A DNA stretch of 56,621 nt from Enterococcus mundtii (GTDB lineage Bacteria; Bacillota; Bacilli; Lactobacillales; Enterococcaceae), in NCBI RefSeq assembly GCF_013394305.1, contig NZ_AP019813.1, positions 1-56,621 of the forward strand. Direction: 5' to 3'. The translations under genes were made by a program, and so were the position numbers. The notes under the pieces were generated by a model that was not told the origin of the DNA, did not search any database, and worked only from the letters and a program-made list of their open reading frames with translations. Every line of letters begins with the position of its first letter. Position 1 is the stretch's first letter. Of the stretch, positions 27,530 to 36,784 are shown piece by piece.

Positions 27530-28864
27530 TTAGTCTCGTACATTATGATTTTTTACCGAAGAATTTCTCACTGATCCTCTGGAGACGTTTGGCTCTATAA
27601 ACATTGACATAGTTAAAGCTTTCTCTTTGATGTTATTAAAATTCCTATTTATTTTTTCTTTATCTTTTTCTAAGTTTTTTCTAATATCATTGACGTTTGA
27701 TCGTATTACCGTTATTTCTTCCTTAGTCAATTGATTGGCTCGAACTTTCGTTCCTTCTAATTTTATAAACTTTTTAAATCTACTAAGAAGATTCTTTTTT
27801 TTATTATTATAAAATGATGCTTCAATATTATAAGAAGCTACTCTTTTAAATTCTGGAATGCTATTAGTAAAATGTTTATTTAATATTTTACCATTTTCTA
27901 TCTTTCTCATAACTTTAATGTCTTCTGGATACTTGTTTCTATCATCTTTTAAATAACAATACATTTTATATTGCTCTCTTAAATAATTACTGATATCAGT
28001 TCCATACCCCATTTTTTCTAACCGGAAACACGCAACTTCTGTAAGAATACCGTTTAAAGAATCTGTTCTACCTTGTTTATCAGTGGAAAAGATTAACTGC
28101 CCTGGAGAACTTTTTTCTGAGAGTACGCTTTTCAATGAAGCTACCACCTCTTTCATTAAACAGTTTCCTTGTATATATTGACTTGATGTAACATTGCGTC
28201 CATAATACTCGCTATTTGCTATTTTACTAAGAAAGTGTAACGGTTGATATTTTATATCAGAAGGTTCAAATCCTCTATCTGTAAATCCACTTGCAATAGC
28301 TTTAGCCATTGAATTAATTCCATCAGGAGTATTATCTATTTTATAGAAATAATTGCTTACAATATAATTTTTTCCATAATTATTGAAATTCTCATTTGAT
28401 TTTTCAAAACGTTCAGGAGGAGAAGCACCAGCTTTGTCAAATATTTCCACTTGAATTTCTTCACCAACTTTTTTTATAATGCACGATACTTCATGCGCTC
28501 CAGTTTTGGTTTTAAACCCAGTTGGCACTACTAAGAAACTATCATCATTATGATTGATAAGTTGGTCAGTATAATGAGATAAAAGAGTCGCATTTTGGGA
28601 AGCATAGTAGCTTCGATCTAAAGAAGACTTTATTAAATCAATATTACGATGTTGAAGTTCTTCTGGATAAGATTCAATAGCTTGTTTTACGAGCGAAAAT
28701 ATTTCTTTTTGAACATCTAATTTATCTAACGTATTTCCTTTAAAATTAAAATTTTGAAGGAATAATTCACATATATCTTTACCATACCTTTTACTCTTCA
28801 TATACTCAGTTCTTTTTTTATCGATTTCTGCGATTAATTTTTTTTCTTCTTTATTACTAATCAT
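27530..28864 (-). CDS. Unrecognised 444-residue protein with a possible His/Asp/Cys triad
   Basis: I do not recognise the family with confidence. The protein has no signal peptide or membrane segment. Residues 110-240 contain TGAHEVSCIIKKV (His124), VEIFDKAG (Asp143) and YIQGNCLMKEVVASL (Gln232, Cys235). The order His, acidic residue, Gln, Cys, with hydrophobic strands around His and Asp and a helix after Cys, resembles the YopJ-type and C48-type cysteine protease/acetyltransferase folds; the His-acid spacing of 19 is the same as in YopJ. The C-terminal quarter is highly charged and helical (about 355-425). A good ribosome binding site (AAGGGGGAAAC) precedes the ATG. It stands alone between two WxL loci. 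A cytoplasmic or exported enzyme or toxin is possible; all function is inference. Confidence 0.5.
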   Translation of the reverse strand: MISNKEEKKLIAEIDKKRTEYMKSKRYGKDICELFLQNFNFKGNTLDKLDVQKEIFSLVKQAIESYPEELQHRNIDLIKSSLDRSYYASQNATLLSHYTDQLINHNDDSFLVVPTGFKTKTGAHEVSCIIKKVGEEIQVEIFDKAGASPPERFEKSNENFNNYGKNYIVSNYFYKIDNTPDGINSMAKAIASGFTDRGFEPSDIKYQPLHFLSKIANSEYYGRNVTSSQYIQGNCLMKEVVASLKSVLSEKSSPGQLIFSTDKQGRTDSLNGILTEVACFRLEKMGYGTDISNYLREQYKMYCYLKDDRNKYPEDIKVMRKIENGKILNKHFTNSIPEFKRVASYNIEASFYNNKKKNLLSRFKKFIKLEGTKVRANQLTKEEITVIRSNVNDIRKNLEKDKEKINRNFNNIKEKALTMSMFIEPNVSRGSVRNSSVKNHNVRD

Positions 28865-29382
28865 TTGTTTCCCCCTTACAAATCTTTTTAAGTATGGAAA
28901 GTTTAAACTAGTACTTCAATAACTTATCTAAGATCAATACAACGATTTTAACTATAGATGTACAGAAAATTTTTTGATTTATAAATGGAATAATACATTA
29001 TTGCTTTTTTTCTAAATTGAGCATGTTTTCTACATCAGCTTAATTACCAATATATGTAAACTATCTATCTGTTCTCATTAAACTAAGTTACTTGGTCGTT
29101 AACTTAAACATTAATTAAAATAATCAGCTGATCGGTGATTTTTTTGTTTAATGCGCTGAGACACCACTTGCTATACGCTGTTCTTTCAATAAAGTATAGT
29201 ATATCTAACATAGAAAAATATAATCCTTCTTTTTCATAGACACATGAAAAATTTTTCATTAGTGTAGATATACGAAACATTAGGATGTACCCTAAATAGA
29301 CACTAGCCAATCATTGAAAAATCTCGATTTCTAATGTATGATTAGGGTGTATTTTAAATAATTCGAGAAAGTAGGTAAAAAA
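28865..29382. other. Intergenic region with probable recombination site
   Basis: No well-supported gene is present; a 68-codon minus-strand frame at 29104-29310 has no ribosome binding site or family. Just before the recombinase gene, ACCCTAA (29289-29295) and its complement TTAGGGT (29342-29348) form an interrupted inverted repeat, a plausible part of the recombinase target site. Confidence 0.35.
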
Positions 29383-30018
29383 TTGAAAGTTGCATATATT
29401 AGAGTCTCTTCTCTTGATCAAAATGAACAACGTCAAATTGAAGAAATGAAACAATTCGGAGCGGAAAAAATTTTTATTGAAAAACAATCTGGAGCCACAA
29501 TTTCAGAACGGCCAATTTTTCAAAAGGCTTTAGATTTTGTACGTGAACAAGATACTTTTATTGTAGAAGCAATTGATCGATTAGGGAGAGATTATGATGA
29601 AATTATTGCTTCAGTTAATTACCTAAAAAATAATAACATCCGACTTATCATTACTAGTCTACCTATCATGGCGCAAGCAATTGGAGATCCACTCCTGGAT
29701 AAATTCATTAAAGACTTAATCATTCAAATATTGGCCATGATTGCCGAACAGGAACGTAAAGAATCCAAACGACGCCAGGCACAAGGAATTAAGATTGCAA
29801 AAGCGAATGGTGTTTACAAAGGACGTCCTAAGTTATATAGCGCAGATACAAAAGATCCCCAACGTCGCCTTGTTTATAAAAGCATCGTTGAGGATCTTGA
29901 GAATGGCGTTGCTATTTCTAAGATTGCAAAAGACTACAATATTACTAGACAAACAGTTTATAGAATTAAAAATGAAATAAATAATAAGAATACCTATATA
30001 AAGACAAATAATCATTAA
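29383..30018 (+). CDS. Sin-like serine recombinase
   Basis: This 211-residue serine recombinase starts with TTG and begins [17 protein letters not shown] with the catalytic Ser in VSS. It has [15 protein letters not shown], the region [20 protein letters not shown] that is typical of the staphylococcal Sin/beta group, and a C-terminal helix-turn-helix ([20 protein letters not shown]). Sin-type enzymes resolve plasmid multimers. The inverted repeat upstream may be its binding site. It lies between loci B and C and could have mediated their exchange; that is speculation. Confidence 0.88.
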   Translation: MKVAYIRVSSLDQNEQRQIEEMKQFGAEKIFIEKQSGATISERPIFQKALDFVREQDTFIVEAIDRLGRDYDEIIASVNYLKNNNIRLIITSLPIMAQAIGDPLLDKFIKDLIIQILAMIAEQERKESKRRQAQGIKIAKANGVYKGRPKLYSADTKDPQRRLVYKSIVEDLENGVAISKIAKDYNITRQTVYRIKNEINNKNTYIKTNNH

Positions 30019-30025
30019 CCATTAT

Positions 30026-30048
30026 AAAAACTCTTACTAAAGTAAGAG
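30026..30048 (-). terminator. Terminator of the locus C regulator operon
   Basis: CTCTTACT (30031-30038) pairs with AGTAAGAG (30041-30048), and on the minus strand the stem is followed by UUUUUAU. It lies about 40 bases after the small gene at 30087 and faces the recombinase stop on the other strand. Confidence 0.75.
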
Positions 30049-30086
30049 CCTACACATTTAAGTTATTCCCATCAGCCATCAATCCA

Positions 30087-30437
30087 TCATACCACATTGA
30101 AAATCATGGAATGTTTCGGGTCCATACTGCGTTTGTACCCACATAGTTCTTTGAAGTAGATGAGATAGTCACTTTCGACGATTCGAAGGATTTCCACATC
30201 TGAACAGTGATCAAAGTCGATCAGATCTGCTACTAGACTCATCTTGGCATCGATTCCTAAGATCTCCGGCAATAGTTCCCAAAAATTCTCCTGACAGATC
30301 TGACTTACTAAGGTCTCCAATCGTTGGATCTGGGTGTTTAAATAGACCTTTAGGTCTTCACTTGCTCGTTTTTCTGCCTCTTCAAAGGTACTTTGAAAGC
30401 CCTCCAAATACGCTTCTTTTGTAAAAAATGTAGGCAT
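30087..30437 (-). CDS. Small protein of the FKELCG...FNVV family (locus C)
   Basis: This protein of about 116 residues is probably cytoplasmic and helical, with a coiled-coil-like stretch (about 20-50). It ends in YFKELCG...SMIFNVV, shared with 21589-21948 in locus B. The start at 30437 is chosen because AGGAAGG lies upstream; the longer frame overlaps the Mga-like gene. It is the last gene after the two locus C regulators, 19 bases from the stop of the second. Homologues sit at the end of both loci, so it may modulate the regulators or surface proteins. No known domain recognised. Confidence 0.7.
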   Translation of the reverse strand: MPTFFTKEAYLEGFQSTFEEAEKRASEDLKVYLNTQIQRLETLVSQICQENFWELLPEILGIDAKMSLVADLIDFDHCSDVEILRIVESDYLIYFKELCGYKRSMDPKHSMIFNVV

Positions 30438-30456
30438 TGTTTTTTCCTTCCTTCTT

Positions 30457-31935
30457 TTAAAATGTTTCATGATCGATCAGTGGATTCAACTGATGCTTGA
30501 CTCTTGCCCAATCTTGCGCCGTAGGGATACTGCCCATAAGAACGCAATCCGTGTCAAGAGCGTAATCCAAAAGGTACGGTCGATAGTTCGTTACAATCAA
30601 ATCAACGTGTGCATCATTTAAATGTTCCGGCGTCAATTCCTGAAGCGGCATAAACAACAGCTTATGATATTCCCCTAATAGTACACGTGCCTGCATTCGG
30701 ATTGATTGAACCATTAAATAGTCACCTTCTAATAAAAATAAAATTTTTTTGATCGGTTGGTAATAGTGGAACAATAAGTTCATATATGCCGTAAAACTCA
30801 CCACGATATCTTCAAAATATTGGGCAGAAAAACTGAGTACTCGGACATGTTTTAAGAGAAATTGTTTATGGGCCTCATAAATCTGTTTATCGCATTTCTT
30901 CACCATCCAATGGATTTCTTCTAGCTCTTTGTTCAACACCGGACTCACTGCTTCATTCATCAAACGCGAAATGAAAAAAGAGGTTATAAACTGTCCTAAA
31001 GTATCCGTATCCCATTGTTCAAAGAAAGGGTCAGAAAGGTAATCTGACACGATGAACTGAAGATCTTTCCAATGGCTGAATCGTTGGTTAAAAGTTTGTT
31101 CTTGGTCCACACGATGGATCGTCCGTTTGGAAATAATCGATAAATGGATCCAAGCGAATTCTTCTTTTGGTAGATAAATCTCATATTCCTGTTTGATCCT
31201 TTCTTGTAAAGAAAAAAGCAACTGAAAATCTTTTTCTTGATAAATGCTTACTTTTACCCATTCAGGTAAGGACACAAGATGATTTTGATGGACTCGGACC
31301 ATTGCGATATAAAGCTGGTAATAAAAGGCTGAAATCGTTATTCCTGTACCCAATTCATACTTTCCCAATTTGCCAGACAGTTCGTTCAAGACCAACGTAT
31401 GTAAGTCTTCTGGCGGACGGATTGTATACGGAGTTTGTTCACTGCTATAATAAAAATCAAAAAAGAACTTTCGGATATTGACTTCTTCCCCTAAAAAATT
31501 GACTGGGTTAAAAGCCAACGTTAACTCATACTCAGCTAATACCGGTCGGATTCTTAATAAAAACCTTCGTAAAGTACTCTCTGCATAACTGTGCTGGTGA
31601 GCCAAGTCAGCCACTGTAAAATCTTTTCCCCAAAAAACATTTCCCACGATTTCAAATAACACTTCGTTTTCCAACAGTTGTTCTTTTTTCTCTTGGTAGT
31701 CCCTACGATTTCGTTCTTCAAAATAATACCCACTATAATTCGAACGTAATTCGATGCTTGTGCCAAAATGGTTTTTGAATGCTTGAATATCTTTTATCAA
31801 GGTACGTTGTGAAATAGCCAGTCGTTCACTCAGCTCTCCAATCGTAAAACGCCGTTCTTGTTCCATCACACTTAACACCTGCATCCATCGCTTGACCTCT
31901 GCGCTTGTAATAAACGCCATCTGAAACTCACGCAA
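30457..31935 (-). CDS. Mga-like transcriptional regulator (locus C, first copy)
   Basis: This 492-residue protein is closely related to 9106-10572. The N-terminal helix-turn-helix (about 25-75, with FTIGELSERLAISQRTLIKDIQ), second HTH-like segment (about 115-150) and C-terminal EIIB-like part (ILFLLEGDYLMVQSI, DLIVTNYRPYLLDYAL) are all present. It lies 49 bases after the second regulator gene and 19 bases before the small FNVV-family gene. In locus C the regulators lie downstream of the surface-protein operon, beyond a terminator, whereas in locus A they lie upstream. Confidence 0.8.
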   Translation of the reverse strand: MREFQMAFITSAEVKRWMQVLSVMEQERRFTIGELSERLAISQRTLIKDIQAFKNHFGTSIELRSNYSGYYFEERNRRDYQEKKEQLLENEVLFEIVGNVFWGKDFTVADLAHQHSYAESTLRRFLLRIRPVLAEYELTLAFNPVNFLGEEVNIRKFFFDFYYSSEQTPYTIRPPEDLHTLVLNELSGKLGKYELGTGITISAFYYQLYIAMVRVHQNHLVSLPEWVKVSIYQEKDFQLLFSLQERIKQEYEIYLPKEEFAWIHLSIISKRTIHRVDQEQTFNQRFSHWKDLQFIVSDYLSDPFFEQWDTDTLGQFITSFFISRLMNEAVSPVLNKELEEIHWMVKKCDKQIYEAHKQFLLKHVRVLSFSAQYFEDIVVSFTAYMNLLFHYYQPIKKILFLLEGDYLMVQSIRMQARVLLGEYHKLLFMPLQELTPEHLNDAHVDLIVTNYRPYLLDYALDTDCVLMGSIPTAQDWARVKHQLNPLIDHETF

Positions 31936-31984
31936 TTTTTTTCCCCCTCACTTTTTCAAATATTTCCCTCTCATGCTCGTTCAC

Positions 31985-33268
31985 TCATCTTGACTCAGAA
32001 AATGCAGAGAGCACTTCATCGATTTTCTCCTTGCTAGGTACATAGGAAAGTTCAATCGTTTCACGAGCGTTTCTAGCTTGTGGTTGATTCACGATTTGTA
32101 CATGACGTACTAGTCCCAGTGGATTCATTTGTGCAGCTTCCACCACCTGTAGGCCAGATTTTTTTAAAATCGTTTCAACTTCCTGTTTGATCCATCGTGT
32201 CAAAGCACGTGGTCCTACTAGCTGATAGGAAACATAAATCGTCTGGCTATATTTTTTCTTCTCAGCTAAAAAACGTTTCATGAGTACTTCTAAAGGAGAC
32301 GGTTTATCACTGTTTGCATACGGAACTTGTTCTGGTGCTTCAAGTGTAGGTAGCTGGAAAAAGGCCTCCATTAAAAAAAGGAGTGTTTCGAAAAAACCAT
32401 AAGTCAGACCTTCGGTCTCATGCATCGGTAACTCATACTCACTCGCAGGTGAAAATGTGCGGGTAAATGCCTGTTGTGTCAAAGGGTTCAAAAATTGACT
32501 CTCATCTAACGAGAGAAGAAACAACGCAGCTTTTTCTGGTCCTGGCAGAAACACACTCACCTGTTGATCCAAAGCCTGGATTAGAGTTGTTTGGGCTTGT
32601 TTATGTGCCACTTGTTCTTGTAAGCAATGTCCTTGGTCGACTCGTTGCTTAGCTAGTTTCAGCCATTGATTAAACAAGGTTTGATCTAGGTGCCAAGGTC
32701 CGTCTTGAATCGCCACTTTCTCCTGATGTAGGTCCTGAATATGTTCTGAAAGAAACCTAGGATACAATGGTAAGGTGAAATAAAAATCATAAAGGAATTG
32801 GCGAATCCCCGCTTCTTCGCCCCATAATTGATTGGTTTTAGATTCAATTTTTATCCCATAGTAGGTCGTTAATAACGTTTGAAGCTGCCGTTTCATCCGT
32901 TGGAAGCTTGCACTCGACACATCAAGATACGCCATCCACTGTTGATTGTCTAAACACTTTCCCGCAGCCAACTGATCCACAAAGAGAAAAAGTTTCTCTT
33001 CATTTAGTAACGCTTGTTTCTTCTCATAATACTCTTTAGGGTTCAGAAAGGAAAAGTGATAGCCCTTCTCATCGCCGATCAAATGGATCCGCTCACCAAA
33101 ATAGTCCTTGATCGCCTTTATATCCTCAATAATCGTCCGTCGCCCAAACCCAGTCTGTTTAGCTAAGGTTTGTGCGGTAACATGTTCCTCTTCTTCTAAC
33201 GTCGCCAATAAGAGCAGCCAACGTTTAGTCTTATCTGCCATGACTAAATGATCAAATAAAATGTGCAT
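31985..33268 (-). CDS. Mga-like transcriptional regulator (locus C, second copy)
   Basis: This 427-residue regulator matches 10635-11855. It has an N-terminal helix-turn-helix (about 28-75, with VTAQTLAKQTGFGRRTIIEDIK) and a second HTH-like segment (about 110-155, with LDNQQWMAYLDVSSASFQRM). The middle is helical, and the C-terminal part (TRWIKQEVETILKKSGLQVV) resembles the partner in locus A. It begins 62 bases after the stop of the large WxL gene with a terminator between, so it needs its own promoter or read-through. Ribosome binding site AGAAAGGACAG. Confidence 0.8.
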   Translation of the reverse strand: MHILFDHLVMADKTKRWLLLLATLEEEEHVTAQTLAKQTGFGRRTIIEDIKAIKDYFGERIHLIGDEKGYHFSFLNPKEYYEKKQALLNEEKLFLFVDQLAAGKCLDNQQWMAYLDVSSASFQRMKRQLQTLLTTYYGIKIESKTNQLWGEEAGIRQFLYDFYFTLPLYPRFLSEHIQDLHQEKVAIQDGPWHLDQTLFNQWLKLAKQRVDQGHCLQEQVAHKQAQTTLIQALDQQVSVFLPGPEKAALFLLSLDESQFLNPLTQQAFTRTFSPASEYELPMHETEGLTYGFFETLLFLMEAFFQLPTLEAPEQVPYANSDKPSPLEVLMKRFLAEKKKYSQTIYVSYQLVGPRALTRWIKQEVETILKKSGLQVVEAAQMNPLGLVRHVQIVNQPQARNARETIELSYVPSKEKIDEVLSAFSESR

Positions 33269-33289
33269 ATTTTTTTCTGTCCTTTCTAT

Positions 33290-33320
33290 GAAGAAAAAGA
33301 AAAGAGCCGCAGCCCTTTTC
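33290..33320 (-). terminator. Terminator of the locus C surface-protein operon
   Basis: The minus-strand RNA of 33299-33320 folds into a nine-base stem with a UGCG loop and one G-U pair, followed by a U-rich tail. It lies 11 bases after the large WxL stop, as in locus A. Confidence 0.85.
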
Positions 33321-33330
33321 TTTCTTGTGA

Positions 33331-36300
33331 CTAATTATCGGGAACTACACTTAGTTCCCAGGTGAGTGTTGTTTCATAGGTGCTTGCTCTTGGATTCGCG
33401 GTTGGAGGGACTTCAAGTGCCACGCTTTCGCTTGCACTTTCACCGTCACCAAACCGATAGATCCAGGTACCTGCTCCTTGGCCATCGAGCGCGGTCAGAA
33501 GTTTAGTCTTTTCTCCTGGAATAAAGGTAACACCGTCTTGATTATACAACATTGGTTCGTCGCTTCCATGAACAGACTCCAATTGTTGGTTAGTTAAAGA
33601 CAAACGCGCCCCTCTTAGTTCATTTTCCTGTAGATCCGTAAATTGATTGTTTTGCGTAACTGCTAATTGCCAGCCGTGACGTTCCTCTTCTGGCCGTCGA
33701 TCACTGATCTGGATATAGTTTGGTCGCTCTTCAGCCTCATTGACGGTTCCATCCGGATTTAACAAGCGTTGCGGTTGCGCATAATACCGCTTCGTTCGCG
33801 TAGAGATTGCTTGTGAGCCAAAATTGAAGGCCGAAATAAAGTCAATACTTAGTTGCCCTTGATCTTCTGGCAATTCTGGTTTATTTTCAGGATCCACTTC
33901 TAATTCTGGATCCAAAGGGTCTACCGGTGAGAAAGGCCCTACATCCTCAATGATTAATGTCGTAGCCGGTTCAAAAGTTACATCGTGAAATGTTAAGTCA
34001 GCGGCTGGGTTGATATTTCCACGCGCGTTATTCGTCTCTGGCGGATTGATCACACCTGCGGCTTCTGCCGAGCCTTCCGCATCTCTTAGAAAGACCTGAA
34101 TCTCATCGTCTTCTTTTAAAGTTAAGTCAGATAAATCCAGGATAAAGTTACCCTCGTTGTCTACCGTTACATCAGAAGTGTCAAAGATTTGTCCATTATG
34201 AGTTGCGGTTATTTCAACCTCTTTGTTTTCAACATATCCCTGAACATGTGTTGCTGTTTTTCCGATGGTATTCACAGGGAACTCCGCTGGTTTTGGTGGG
34301 ATAATTGGAAAGACGACAACACTATCTATTTTGATATCGTCCGGCAAACTAGGAACTCCAACTTCACCAACACCGCGAAAAGCAGATAGAACGCTAATCC
34401 GATCTCCCTCATTTAAAAGTTCCGGTAATTTTACTTCAAATATTCCCTCTCTATCTGCTTCACCATAGATACTATCTACTTTAGTAACTGCTCTATGTGT
34501 TTCTTTTTCTCCAGTAAGTCGTTCAATTTCTATCTCTAGTTCTACCTCGCCTTCAAACGCTGATCTATAGTCACTCCCTTCCGGAATACTTACATGACCA
34601 AAAATAGACTTATCTGCATTGGTAGGAACTCTTAATTCATCTACAACAGCACGTGCGTTATTTGCACTAATTCTACTATATGCAGTCATTCCAGCCGGTC
34701 CAAAAGTACTTGTATTAAATGATTCCGGATCGCTAGTCTGTCTAATAGTATTAAAGTTGCTTCCCGTTAATTCAAAATCAATCATATTCCAATACTTTTC
34801 TGCTTCAAGATCAAAATTAGAACCATTAGTCCATGCTGCAAAATTAGAATTTTTCAAATCAAATATAGAGGATGCCGATACACTATATATATTGCCTCCG
34901 TTTGGACGTGTATTTTTAAAATCAAAAAAAAGTGGATTATCAATAGTTATATTACTAATTGAACCATTAAATATTGCACCTGATTCAGTGCTCGATCTTC
35001 CAATTGCTGTAAAACTAGTTCCTTCCCTAACATTGATTTCCATCGAACTGTTTCCACCAATAGCAGGTCCAAAATCAGAGACAATATTTACTTCTGTTCC
35101 CACGCCACTCAAATCAAAAACTCCACCATCATTAGCAAATTCTATACCTTGATTCGCCGAATTATTAGGTGATCCGTTTCCACCATTGTACATTTGTAAT
35201 TTACTATTTCCTTTTACAAAGAATTGACCATCCGCACGAAATCTTACTGCCGGAGCAGCTCCTTCTTCAGCCTCAATAATAACAGTACTATTATTATCTA
35301 TATCAAATCGAGAACCTCGGCTTGCAGCCCCATAAAATCTAACTGTTGCATCATTTCCATCAAGACGAGAAGAGTAAAGTTCCATTTTAGAGCCATTGTC
35401 TACCAAAATTCTTGAATTCGTAGCAGTATCATAAAGAAGCGCACTAGTTTGAGGGGCTTCTATTTTCAAAGATGCTCCATTGTTAACCTCAATAAGCGAT
35501 TCATTTGAATCAAATCTAATAACCCCTCCGTTTCTACCCGAGCTTGTTGAAGTTGTATTAATAGAAACTGTAGTGTCTTCATCCGTAATTTGAACTACCG
35601 GTAATACGCCTGAAATTTGTGCTAACTTTGCTTGCAGGTCAATACTTACTTTACTTCCATTTCGAGCAAAAAATTTATTGACTCGGAAGACAGCATCATC
35701 ACGCCCATTCATAGTCGACCTATAAGTATTTTCGCCACCTATATATCCTGACTTTGCATTCGGTGCATTAACTAAACCAGATACATTCCCACTTCCCGTA
35801 TGAACATTTTCAAAATTTAATGTCCATCTTTGACTGTTGGCTGCTGTACCTGTAAAAATTGCTGTAGTTCCCGGTTTTGTTATTGTTATATTTTTTAAAG
35901 TAATTGTCGTCTCTACGCTCACTGCTCCAAGTGTGAATCCAGCAGTATTATTGGCAAAATTTATCGACCATCCTTGTCCGTCAATTTCTATATTTCTGTT
36001 GATCGTACCTGCCGCTCCAGCGTTTCTGACTATGTCGTTTTCCAAAATAATTTTTTGTACATCATCGTTACTTATGGCTTTTTGAAATTCTTCCCATGTT
36101 GAAACACTTACGAAAGGCTCTTTCTCCTTTGTTTGTTGATCCTGCGGAGCTTCTTCCACAGGCGCTTCTTTTTCTTCTGATTGTTCAGTCATATTCGTCT
36201 CTTGATTGTATGCTTCATTTGATTCAACAGTTGAATCCTGATTCATTTCTGATTGATCTTCAGTCTCCGTTTCTTTCTTTTCCGATATTTCAAGTGTCGC

Positions 36301-36771
36301 AGTTACGTCTTCGACGGACACATCATAATTACCTTCAGATTTAAATACCACTGGAAGCACAAACGTTTGTTGTGCACGCTCCGCTTGAATCACCCATTCA
36401 TCTGATTCTTCTTCTTGGTTGATGACGGTAACTCCAGCTTGTAACTGGTCTTTTACCAGCTGTGCTTCCTTTGGAAGGGTAATCCTTGCCTCTGACACCT
36501 CTTGATCTGAAACAAATGTCACCTTCAATGACTCTTCAACCGTTCCTTGAAGGCGAGAGCGAGGAAAGGAAAAGCGAGGATTGCCTTCTTCTTCCACTTC
36601 TAGATAGTTTTTTATGGATGGAAGTTCCAATTGTTCTTCTTCCTGTACTTGCCCCCCTACCTTTTTATCCGTGGTTTCCGCATAGACGATCCCTACTGGC
36701 AGGAGGAATGCATGCAGAACAATAATCATCGTCCCTAAAATGAGCAATCCTTTTTTCATTAGCTTTCTCAT
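33331..36771 (-). CDS. Large WxL-domain surface protein (locus C)
   Basis: This secreted protein of about 1146 residues has a signal peptide (about 1-31), an acidic linker (about 160-215), then a beta-strand-rich region (about 215-640) with recurring LF.NV, IEVNNGASLKIEAP and IDNNSTVIIEAEEG patterns typical of a right-handed beta-helix. Ig-like domains (about 700-900) and a C-terminal WxL domain (HGWQLAVTQNNQF, TLTWELSVVPDN) follow. The start at 36771 has GAGGAGG upstream. The first 200 residues and the WxL domain are closely similar to 1233-6248, but the central beta-helix is shorter and different, which suggests exchange of the binding region. It is last in its operon, 13 bases after the DUF916 gene. 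Confidence 0.9.
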   Translation of the reverse strand: MRKLMKKGLLILGTMIIVLHAFLLPVGIVYAETTDKKVGGQVQEEEQLELPSIKNYLEVEEEGNPRFSFPRSRLQGTVEESLKVTFVSDQEVSEARITLPKEAQLVKDQLQAGVTVINQEEESDEWVIQAERAQQTFVLPVVFKSEGNYDVSVEDVTATLEISEKKETETEDQSEMNQDSTVESNEAYNQETNMTEQSEEKEAPVEEAPQDQQTKEKEPFVSVSTWEEFQKAISNDDVQKIILENDIVRNAGAAGTINRNIEIDGQGWSINFANNTAGFTLGAVSVETTITLKNITITKPGTTAIFTGTAANSQRWTLNFENVHTGSGNVSGLVNAPNAKSGYIGGENTYRSTMNGRDDAVFRVNKFFARNGSKVSIDLQAKLAQISGVLPVVQITDEDTTVSINTTSTSSGRNGGVIRFDSNESLIEVNNGASLKIEAPQTSALLYDTATNSRILVDNGSKMELYSSRLDGNDATVRFYGAASRGSRFDIDNNSTVIIEAEEGAAPAVRFRADGQFFVKGNSKLQMYNGGNGSPNNSANQGIEFANDGGVFDLSGVGTEVNIVSDFGPAIGGNSSMEINVREGTSFTAIGRSSTESGAIFNGSISNITIDNPLFFDFKNTRPNGGNIYSVSASSIFDLKNSNFAAWTNGSNFDLEAEKYWNMIDFELTGSNFNTIRQTSDPESFNTSTFGPAGMTAYSRISANNARAVVDELRVPTNADKSIFGHVSIPEGSDYRSAFEGEVELEIEIERLTGEKETHRAVTKVDSIYGEADREGIFEVKLPELLNEGDRISVLSAFRGVGEVGVPSLPDDIKIDSVVVFPIIPPKPAEFPVNTIGKTATHVQGYVENKEVEITATHNGQIFDTSDVTVDNEGNFILDLSDLTLKEDDEIQVFLRDAEGSAEAAGVINPPETNNARGNINPAADLTFHDVTFEPATTLIIEDVGPFSPVDPLDPELEVDPENKPELPEDQGQLSIDFISAFNFGSQAISTRTKRYYAQPQRLLNPDGTVNEAEERPNYIQISDRRPEEERHGWQLAVTQNNQFTDLQENELRGARLSLTNQQLESVHGSDEPMLYNQDGVTFIPGEKTKLLTALDGQGAGTWIYRFGDGESASESVALEVPPTANPRASTYETTLTWELSVVPDN

Positions 36772-36784
36772 GAAATCCTCCTCT

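Noticed and set aside
29104-29310. Minus-strand open frame of 68 codons
   Set aside because: No ribosome binding site, no recognisable domain, and it lies in the AT-rich region before the recombinase gene.
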